From positions 1 to 5,781 of the forward strand of contig CANJNX010000069.1 of NCBI GenBank assembly GCA_947475495.1: a stretch of 5,781 bases of DNA, read 5' to 3'. Both the position numbers and the translations under genes were made by a program. Shown here one piece after another: positions 1-4,450 of this stretch (position 1 is its first letter; each line of letters starts with the position of its first letter). The DNA comes from Comamonadaceae bacterium (GTDB lineage Bacteria > Pseudomonadota > Gammaproteobacteria > Burkholderiales > Burkholderiaceae_C). The notes beneath the pieces are model-generated. The model saw nothing but the letters and a program-made list of their open reading frames with translations, was not told the DNA's origin and did not search any database.

Positions 1-468
1 AAACACCTTTTGGCCCACGAGCGAACCAACATTGCCGATGTCAACCGTGCCAAGCGTGAGTTAGAAAGACTCAAGCGCATTGCCAAGGCCGAAGGCGTTT
101 TTGATGACGTGCGCTTTCGCGATGAAATCGCCAAACTCGAAGTCGATGTGATCGCCTTGGAAATGCTTGTCTTGCGCGTATTGGCCGCTGAAAAATCCGG
201 AAAACAGTCGCTTGATATTGCGGGTTTACTCAAAATTCGGGGCAGTGAAATCCAGCAGCGCTACAGCGAATTGATGATGCTCGCCGCAGGGCCGTTTTCA
301 CTGCCACTGATTCGCGAGGCGATGGAAGCCGGCTGGCAAGGTGACTCGGTCGGCCACGCCCATTGCGCGCCATTGGCGTCGAGTTATTTCAACATGCGTA
401 AAACAACGATTTATGGTGGCAGCAATGAAGTCCAACGCAATATCGTGTCGCAATTTGTTCTTGGCTAA
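1..468 (+). CDS. acyl-CoA dehydrogenase, C-terminal part (partial, PimC/large-subunit-like)
   Basis: The reading frame is open from base 1 and ends at TAA 466-468, so only the last 155 residues are present and the start lies outside the window. The protein belongs to the FAD-dependent acyl-CoA dehydrogenases, which oxidise an acyl-CoA to the 2,3-enoyl-CoA and pass electrons to ETF. What is seen is the C-terminal alpha-helical domain. Residues 5-10 (HERTNI) match the helix carrying the catalytic glutamate in isovaleryl- and long-chain acyl-CoA dehydrogenases, putting a Glu at codon 19-21. Near the end is 'IYGGSNEVQRNI', the FAD-contacting motif. Its first Gly (415-417) sits where the medium-chain enzyme has its catalytic Glu, so the base is probably the helix Glu instead. 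A second dehydrogenase gene follows after 30 nt, which suggests an operon and a heteromeric enzyme like PimC/PimD. The substrate cannot be told from this fragment. Confidence 0.9.
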   Translation, partial: KHLLAHERTNIADVNRAKRELERLKRIAKAEGVFDDVRFRDEIAKLEVDVIALEMLVLRVLAAEKSGKQSLDIAGLLKIRGSEIQQRYSELMMLAAGPFSLPLIREAMEAGWQGDSVGHAHCAPLASSYFNMRKTTIYGGSNEVQRNIVSQFVLG

Positions 469-487
469 ACGCTAAGCGAAACCAATT

Positions 488-493
488 AAGGAA
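488..493 (+). promoter_or_regulatory. ribosome binding site of the second dehydrogenase
   Basis: AAGGAA lies 5 nt before ATG 499 and fixes the start of the second dehydrogenase. The 30-nt gap after the first gene has no room for a separate promoter plus terminator, so translation is probably from a shared mRNA. Confidence 0.7.
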
Positions 494-498
494 ACACC

Positions 499-1614
499 AT
501 GGATTTTGATTTCTCCGATGACCAAGAACAGTTGCGCGACGCGGTCCGCAAATGGGTAGATAAAGAATATGCCTTCGATCGCCGTCGCGCTACAGAAAAC
601 GCGGGCGGTTTTGACCGCGATGCTTACAAGGCCCTGGCTGAACTCGGATTGGCCGGCCTGTATGTCCCCGAGGAACATGGCGGAATGGGTATGGGTCCCG
701 TTGAGGGCATGGTGGTTATGGAAGAACTCGGGCGCGGCATCGTGTTAGAGCCGCTCTCCCAAGCGCTCATCGCAGGCGCATTGATCGCCGGCTATGCAGA
801 GCCCAGTGTTCAAGCCCAATGGCTGCCTGCGATTGCTGATGGAACGGCCTTGGTGGTACTCGCTTACCAAGAACGCGCCGCCCGGTACACACTTGATTCC
901 TGCGATACCAAAGCCACGCAAGCACCAGGTGGATATGTGCTCAACGGATCCAAAAGCATTGTTCCGGTTGGCGATATGGCAGACGCATTTTTGGTTCCTG
1001 CCAAGGTCAACAACCAACTTGGCCTGTTTTTGGTAGAGCGCAAATCCAGCGGTGTCACAAGCCGGGGTTACGGCACCCAAGACGGTGCTCGAAGCGCAGA
1101 ACTCAGTTTTAAAAATGCTCCGGCTACGCTCCTCACCGCTGAAGGACTCAAAGCGCTAGAACACGCAGTGGACATTGGCATTGCCGCAACGTGTGCTGAA
1201 GCTGTTGGCGTGATGGATAAAACCATGGCGATGACGGCGGAGTACCTCAATACCCGCAAGCAATTTGGTACAACCATCAGTCAGTTCCAAGCCCTGCGCC
1301 ACCGTGCTGCCGATATGAAAATGCAACTTGAACTGGCTCGCTCGATGAGTTATTACGCCAGCCTCAAACTCAATGCGCCCGCACCAGAAAGGCGTGCGGC
1401 ACTCTCGCGCGCAAAGTACCAGCTCGGACAATCGATGCGCTTCATAGGCCAACAAGCAGTGCAGCTGCACGGGGGAATCGGCGTGACCAATGATTACATT
1501 GTTAGCCATTACTTTAAAAAGTTAACCCAAATGGAGATGACGTTTGGCGACAGCATGCACCACTTAGGCGAAGTCTCAAGCCGCATGCAAGATACGGCTG
1601 GGGTCTTTGCGTAG
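499..1614 (+). CDS. acyl-CoA dehydrogenase family protein, PimD/small-subunit-like
   Basis: This is a complete 371-residue protein of usual family length. ATG 499 is supported by AAGGAA at 488-493. Residues 1-110 form the N-terminal helical domain, with 'LGLAGLYVPEEHGG' (49-62) and 'MEELGRG' (74-80). A beta domain follows at about 115-210, including 'GGYVLNGSKSIVP' (144-156). The C-terminal helical domain contains 'NTRKQFGTTISQFQ' (251-264), a family signature, and 'QLHGGIGVTNDY' (322-333). Neither usual catalytic Glu position has Glu. By hand alignment the isovaleryl-CoA dehydrogenase-type position is Gly227, with Asp225 close by, and the medium-chain-type position is Gly350 in 'TFGDSMHHL'. 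Such subunits are known as partners in alpha2beta2 dehydrogenases, for example mycobacterial FadE28-FadE29. I therefore infer that it pairs with the upstream gene product and may not carry out catalysis itself. Annotation as pimeloyl-CoA dehydrogenase small subunit is possible but the substrate is unproven. It is convergent with the ligase gene, 2 nt away. Confidence 0.92.
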   Translation: MDFDFSDDQEQLRDAVRKWVDKEYAFDRRRATENAGGFDRDAYKALAELGLAGLYVPEEHGGMGMGPVEGMVVMEELGRGIVLEPLSQALIAGALIAGYAEPSVQAQWLPAIADGTALVVLAYQERAARYTLDSCDTKATQAPGGYVLNGSKSIVPVGDMADAFLVPAKVNNQLGLFLVERKSSGVTSRGYGTQDGARSAELSFKNAPATLLTAEGLKALEHAVDIGIAATCAEAVGVMDKTMAMTAEYLNTRKQFGTTISQFQALRHRAADMKMQLELARSMSYYASLKLNAPAPERRAALSRAKYQLGQSMRFIGQQAVQLHGGIGVTNDYIVSHYFKKLTQMEMTFGDSMHHLGEVSSRMQDTAGVFA

Positions 1615-1616
1615 GC

Positions 1617-2510
1617 CTAATCTATGTCGCGAATCCGCAAGAAACTTGCAAATTTTGGCAAGCCTTGCGGAGTTCGGCCCCGGTACTGATAGCTCACTTG
1701 CACCCCAATCGGCGGGGGATTGGCGCGCATAGCTTCTGTCAATCCCGTGCCCAGTGCAAATGTCTTTCCATCGGGCATTTGAAGTAACAAAGCCCCTAAC
1801 AGCCCTTTTAGTTTTCCTGTACCAGGGATGTGGGCGATGACAAGCGCCTCTTCATCGGCTTCCAATTTGAGCTTGCGAACTGCTTGGGTGCGTCCAGCGC
1901 TCCACGTTGCATCAAAGCGGTGAAGTACCAGCCCTTCTCCACCCCGTGCCACCACCTGCACAAGCTTCGCTTGCAAGCTTGCGTCATCCTCCACCTGGGT
2001 TTGGTCAACGGCCTTTAACCAAGGTATGGCGACTTGGCGAACTAACCGCTGGAGATGGTGGTTACGCTCGGAAAAGGTTCCAGGCGCTTTGGGAGCGTCA
2101 AAGACCATCAAGCTGATTTTTTTCCATTCCGCATCGCGTGGCTCTGCCTTACGAACAGCGCCAGACAGCGTATCAAAAGTACCTCGTCCCATCCAAAGCT
2201 CGCCGTCCAGCGGTTCGTTGGGTAAGGACGCTACAAACCACCGGGGGGCGTTAATGAATAGACCACTTCGAAATCGCAAGTCTTTGCCATCCCAAATGGC
2301 ACGGACTCCATCCAATTTTTCACTGACTGCATACGCGCTGGGATCTAAATACCTCTCCCAAGGTGTGGCAAGTTCGACATGGGAAGTCTGATTTTTCTCC
2401 GCAGAAGCGGCAATGGCTGAATGCGGGGCCATCCACGGTGCATAGGTAGCTCCTAGCATCAAAGTACCCCAAGCCACAGGGCCCCCATAGCCCATTGTTG
2501 TGAACTTCAT
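1617..2510 (-). CDS. exported ATP-dependent DNA ligase, Lig E type
   Basis: This protein seals DNA nicks using ATP through a ligase-adenylate intermediate. All nucleotidyltransferase motifs are visible, numbered from the start at 2510 (297 aa): motif I 'EKLDGVR' with AMP-accepting Lys65 (codon 2316-2318); motif III 'LDGELW' with Glu104; IIIa 'LMVFDAP' (134-140); motif IV 'GGEGLVLH' with Glu192; motif V 'RKLKLEAD' with Lys213/Lys215. A short OB domain ends in 'FASFLRIRDID'. No other domain is present, so this is a minimal ligase. Residues 1-37 look like a signal peptide: one Lys, a hydrophobic stretch at about 7-28, then 'AIAASAEK' with possible cleavage after Ala34 or Ala37. Family knowledge (Lig E of Haemophilus, Neisseria and others) places such ligases in the periplasm, linked to DNA uptake or extracellular DNA. 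ATG 2510 is preferred over ATG 2516 because GGGAG (2517-2521) lies 6 nt before it and directly abuts the other. The gene lies downstream of the HNH gene on the same strand. Confidence 0.93.
   Translation of the reverse strand: MKFTTMGYGGPVAWGTLMLGATYAPWMAPHSAIAASAEKNQTSHVELATPWERYLDPSAYAVSEKLDGVRAIWDGKDLRFRSGLFINAPRWFVASLPNEPLDGELWMGRGTFDTLSGAVRKAEPRDAEWKKISLMVFDAPKAPGTFSERNHHLQRLVRQVAIPWLKAVDQTQVEDDASLQAKLVQVVARGGEGLVLHRFDATWSAGRTQAVRKLKLEADEEALVIAHIPGTGKLKGLLGALLLQMPDGKTFALGTGLTEAMRANPPPIGVQVSYQYRGRTPQGLPKFASFLRIRDID
1635..1670 (+). other. two-step stem-loop downstream of the dehydrogenase stop, inside the ligase 3' end
   Basis: The outer arms CCGCAAG (1635-1641) and CTTGCGG (1664-1670) are perfect complements. 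Inside them CTTGC (1645-1649) pairs with GCAAG (1658-1662), leaving an 8-nt loop and a small AAA/C internal loop. The structure begins 21 nt after the dehydrogenase stop. No T-run follows on either strand, so it is not a classical intrinsic terminator. It could mark or protect the 3' end of the dehydrogenase mRNA. The same bases encode the conserved end of the ligase OB domain, so the symmetry may be partly coincidental. Confidence 0.4.
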
Positions 2511-2516
2511 TTGCAT

Positions 2517-2521
2517 CTCCC
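2517..2521 (-). promoter_or_regulatory. ribosome binding site deciding the ligase start
   Basis: On the minus strand GGGAG is followed by ATGCAA and then ATG (2510-2508). It directly abuts the ATG at 2516 but is 6 nt from the ATG at 2510. The second ATG is therefore the likelier initiator, which removes two residues from the longest reading. Confidence 0.6.
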
Positions 2522-2562
2522 TGACATTTTCCGTGCAGTCTTTGCCACACTGGGGTTAAAGG

Positions 2563-2578
2563 CCTCCTTGCTAGGAGG
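2563..2578 (-). other. AGGAGG-containing hairpin in the ligase leader
   Basis: CCTCCT (2563-2568) and AGGAGG (2573-2578) form a perfect 6-bp stem with a 4-nt loop. Flanking TTAA/GGTT-type bases could add a few outer pairs across an internal loop. On the minus strand it lies 53 nt upstream of ligase ATG 2510. The strong Shine-Dalgarno-like AGGAGG in its 3' arm has no in-frame start that belongs to a believable gene. No good T-run follows, so it is not a strong terminator. Confidence 0.4.
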
Positions 2579-2608
2579 AAAAACCAACGAACCGTTCTCC
2601 TGCGTTGG
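2579..2608 (-). terminator. candidate intrinsic terminator after the HNH gene
   Basis: Reading the minus strand, CCAACG (2608-2603) and CGTTGG (2589-2584) form a 6-bp stem with a 13-nt loop, followed immediately by TTTTT (2583-2579). It starts 21 nt after the HNH stop codon, which is good placement. The stem is short and the loop large, so termination may be partial and some transcription could read on into the ligase gene. Confidence 0.45.
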
Positions 2609-2629
2609 AAGAACTTCTATTTTGAGTAT

Positions 2630-3187
2630 TTAACTCAGAAGCCGTGATGATTTGGGAACATGCGACATCAAAAACTCCATCTGGTCTGCCAGTATCCGAC
2701 GGTTTCGAAGAATAAAGTCTTCCCACAAACTAGGGACGTACGGCGTGTAAAGCAAAGGCATATGGGCTTGTTCTGGTGTCCGGTGACTTTTTCGGTGGTT
2801 GCACGGTCTGCATGCTGTCACGACATTCATCCACGTATCCACCCCTTGCTGCGCAAAAGGAATAATGTGCTCGCGCGTCAGATCAGTTTCATGGAAATGG
2901 TTACCGCAGTAAGCACACACGTTGCGGTCGCGGATAAACAGTTTCCCGTTGGTTAATCCGGGGCGCAAATGAAAGGGATTGATGTTGGGTACACCCCGGG
3001 TGCCGATGATGCTGTTGACCCGAATCACGGACTGCAAACCTGTTACTGCGTTGTGTCCGCCACGAAAAATAGCCACTTCGCCGCCCGACTCCCAACGGAC
3101 TTCGCCAGCGGCATAGTGCACCACCGCCTGTTCCAAAGAAATCCAGGATTGGGGAAGCCCTTGGGCCGACAACTTCAGTACTTTCAC
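2630..3187 (-). CDS. small HNH endonuclease family protein (Cys4 zinc type)
   Basis: This 185-residue protein starts at GTG 3187, which is supported by GGAGG six bases before it, and ends at TAA 2632-2630. Residues 1-85 form an N-terminal region I cannot assign; it contains 'HNAVTG' (45-50) and 'IIGTRGVPNINPFHLRPGLTN' around 60-80. The HNH core spans about 86-140: 'CAYC' (91-94) and 'CRPC' (126-129) form a likely structural zinc site; 'REHIIP' gives the candidate catalytic His107; Asn121 and Asn130/His131 complete the HNH set, followed by 'HRKSHRTP'. The C-terminal 45 residues are aromatic and charged ('PSLWEDFILRNRR'). HNH folds cut DNA using one metal ion. No partner typical of restriction, homing or toxin systems is adjacent. 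My recollection is that very similar proteins occur widely in Burkholderiales, which points to a conserved cellular role of unknown nature. It is divergent from ribF and upstream of the exported ligase. Confidence 0.9.
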   Translation of the reverse strand: MKVLKLSAQGLPQSWISLEQAVVHYAAGEVRWESGGEVAIFRGGHNAVTGLQSVIRVNSIIGTRGVPNINPFHLRPGLTNGKLFIRDRNVCAYCGNHFHETDLTREHIIPFAQQGVDTWMNVVTACRPCNHRKSHRTPEQAHMPLLYTPYVPSLWEDFILRNRRILADQMEFLMSHVPKSSRLLS

Positions 3188-3193
3188 AAAACG

Positions 3194-3198
3194 CCTCC
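3194..3198 (-). promoter_or_regulatory. ribosome binding site for the HNH gene GTG start
   Basis: GGAGG on the minus strand is separated by 6 nt (CGTTTT) from the GTG at 3187-3185. This near-perfect site supports the non-ATG start, which gives an N-terminus of MKVLKLSAQG. Confidence 0.8.
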
Positions 3199-3296
3199 AG
3201 ATTCGGGTAAATCAAAACCACCACCAAGGAATACACAATGTGCCTGCAAGCCACCCTTTGCAATCAGGTTCAAGGGCTGCGTCACAATATACCTTG

Positions 3297-3326
3297 TTTA
3301 TATGACACCCCGTCTGCGCTAGTGAA
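3297..3326 (-). promoter_or_regulatory. possible promoter for the HNH gene
   Basis: On the minus strand TTCACT (3326-3321, 4 of 6 matches to TTGACA) is followed by an 18-nt spacer and TATAAA (3302-3297, 5 of 6 matches to TATAAT). This would give a leader of roughly 100 nt. It overlaps the AT-rich dyad in the divergent region, so it may also be a control point for ribF. It is motif-based only. Confidence 0.3.
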
Positions 3327-3367
3327 AGAAGCGAATGCAGTCGCCAATAGAAAAAAGAAACTGCTCC

Positions 3368-4342
3368 ATGTTGGTTTTTCGCGGATTCAAGCACCCTGGA
3401 TTGGCCTCGGCCTGTGCACTCACGATTGGAAATTTTGACGGCGTTCACCGTGGCCACCAAGCGATGTTGGCCTTGCTGCGCAGCGAAGCACAGCAACGGG
3501 GCATCCCAAGTTGCGTCTTAACCTTTGAGCCGCACCCGCGCGACTACTTTGCCGCACTCCACCACAGCCCAGACCTTGCCCCTGCCCGTATTGGAACCCT
3601 GCGTGACAAGTTGATTGATCTGGCCCACTGTGGGGTAGACCAGGTGGTCGTTCTGCCCTTTAACGCTTCACTTGCGGCTCAACACCCCGACGCATTCATC
3701 AAAGACGTTTTAGTCCAAGGCTTGGGGGCAAAGTACGTTCTTGTCGGCGACGACTTTCGCTTTGGCGCCAAACGCGCAGGTGACTATGCCTTGCTGGATG
3801 ATGCAGGATTGGCTCAAGGTTTTGATGTCGCCCGCATGAACAGTTATGAAGTCCACGGCCTTCGGGTCTCGAGTTCTGCCGTGCGGGATGCGCTGGTTGC
3901 AGGAGAGATGGGAGACGCTGCTCGCCTCTTAGGCCGGCCCTTTTGTATCTCAGGCCATGTGGTTCACGGCCGCAAACTCGGACGTACCTTGGGGTTTAGG
4001 ACCATCAATTTGCGCTTTGCCCACTGGAAACCTGCGGCCAGCGGCATTTTTGTGGTGATGGTGCATGGCTTGTCTGACAAACCGGTGGCCGGCGTTGCCA
4101 ATTTAGGGGTTCGTCCCTCATTAGATGCCCAGGATGTCAATGGGGGGCGTGTGCTCCTTGAAACCCATTGTCTAGACTGGCCTGCCACTTTGGGTAATGA
4201 CGGGGGCTACGGTAAAATTGTCCGGGTGGAATTACTGCACAAACTGCACGACGAATTGAAATACGATGGTTTGGATGCCTTGACGCAGGGGATCCACCGC
4301 GATTGTGATGATGCGCGTGCTTGGCTGTCCACCCGAATTTGA
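3368..4342 (+). CDS. ribF: bifunctional riboflavin kinase / FAD synthetase
   Basis: RibF phosphorylates riboflavin to FMN and adenylylates FMN to FAD in the cytoplasm. Numbered from ATG 3368 (324 aa, normal length), the N-terminal adenylyltransferase domain has 'IGNFDGVHRGHQ' (20-31, the nucleotide-binding HxGH motif), 'LTFEPHPR' (51-58), 'LVGDDFRFG' (125-133) and 'VSSSAVRDAL' (167-176). The C-terminal kinase domain has 'HGRKLGRTLGF' (200-210), then 'RTIN' (211-214) where most family members have PTAN, 'GVANLGVRPS' (242-251), the proposed catalytic Glu265 in 'LLETHCLD', and 'IHRDCDDAR' near the end. The Thr and Asn of PTAN are kept. ATG 3368 is chosen because it gives the family-style start 'MLVFRGFKHP'; an in-frame ATG at 3335 would add 11 unconserved-looking residues. 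Both starts have only weak purine-rich upstream sites. ileS follows after 108 nt, a common order. Confidence 0.95.
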   Translation: MLVFRGFKHPGLASACALTIGNFDGVHRGHQAMLALLRSEAQQRGIPSCVLTFEPHPRDYFAALHHSPDLAPARIGTLRDKLIDLAHCGVDQVVVLPFNASLAAQHPDAFIKDVLVQGLGAKYVLVGDDFRFGAKRAGDYALLDDAGLAQGFDVARMNSYEVHGLRVSSSAVRDALVAGEMGDAARLLGRPFCISGHVVHGRKLGRTLGFRTINLRFAHWKPAASGIFVVMVHGLSDKPVAGVANLGVRPSLDAQDVNGGRVLLETHCLDWPATLGNDGGYGKIVRVELLHKLHDELKYDGLDALTQGIHRDCDDARAWLSTRI

Positions 4343-4450
4343 CGGGGCCCAACTGGCGCACCTTGCCCCGCGCCAAGGCCCATGGCCTCACCGGTCTGAT
4401 CAGTCCTAGGGGCCAATCGGCCTACCCACCTATTCTTCAAACACATTCCT
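4343..4450 (+). other. structured ribF-ileS spacer / ileS leader
   Basis: The 108-nt gap holds several potential RNA stems. TGGCGC (4354-4359) pairs with GCGCCA (4370-4375). The competing CGGGGC (4343-4348) pairs with GCCCCG (4365-4370). AGGCC (4376-4380) pairs with GGCCT (4384-4388). CTGATCAG (4396-4403) is a palindrome. The first two exclude each other. No U-run follows any stem, so an intrinsic terminator is unlikely and ribF-ileS transcription probably continues. The last 25 nt before ATG 4451 are pyrimidine- and A-rich with no Shine-Dalgarno match. T-box control is not expected in this lineage and no T-box features were recognised. Confidence 0.4.

Larger units (their letters stand above)
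3188..3367. other. divergent intergenic region between the HNH gene and ribF
   Basis: These 180 bases separate two divergently read genes. The HNH ribosome binding site is at one end and a purine-rich stretch (about 3351-3360) lies before ribF at the other. The middle holds an AT-rich island at 3285-3303 flanked by GTCA (3281-3284) and TGAC (3303-3306). I see no FMN riboswitch-like conserved core, no tRNA and no believable small gene. No good sigma-70 promoter for ribF could be picked by eye. Confidence 0.5.

Noticed and set aside
745..1080. 111-residue minus-strand frame, and a 117-residue one at 1156-1509
   Set aside because: Both are antisense to the complete dehydrogenase gene and show no motif or credible ribosome binding site.
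2026..2391. 121-residue plus-strand frame
   Set aside because: It is antisense to the ligase catalytic domain, whose motifs are intact. The low-complexity Ser/Pro/Arg-rich product looks like a shadow.
2320..2550. GTG-started 76-residue minus-strand frame preceded by AGGAGG at 2563-2568
   Set aside because: The 12-nt spacing is tolerable, but the frame runs out of register over the ligase N-terminus and its product resembles no family. The AGGAGG is better explained as a hairpin arm.
1617..3187. Mobile element or restriction-modification island at the HNH/ligase pair
   Set aside because: No flanking repeats, integrase, transposase, methyltransferase or clear compositional shift is visible, and both genes look intact and host-like.
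2969..3322. 117-residue plus-strand frame over the HNH gene and the spacer
   Set aside because: It is antisense to the conserved HNH protein with no supporting signal. The spacer portion has no coding character.
3335..3367. Upstream in-frame ATG giving an 11-residue longer RibF
   Set aside because: It has a weak AAGAAG site, but the extension MQSPIEKRNCS does not look like a RibF N-terminus, while MLVFRGF does. It remains an alternative start.
3188..3367. FMN (RFN) riboswitch upstream of ribF
   Set aside because: The spacer lacks the conserved multi-helix RFN core, and riboflavin riboswitches are more typical of biosynthesis genes such as ribB than of ribF.
4343..4450. Intrinsic terminator between ribF and ileS
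   Set aside because: GC-rich stems exist, but none is followed by a T-run, so the two genes are more likely co-transcribed.
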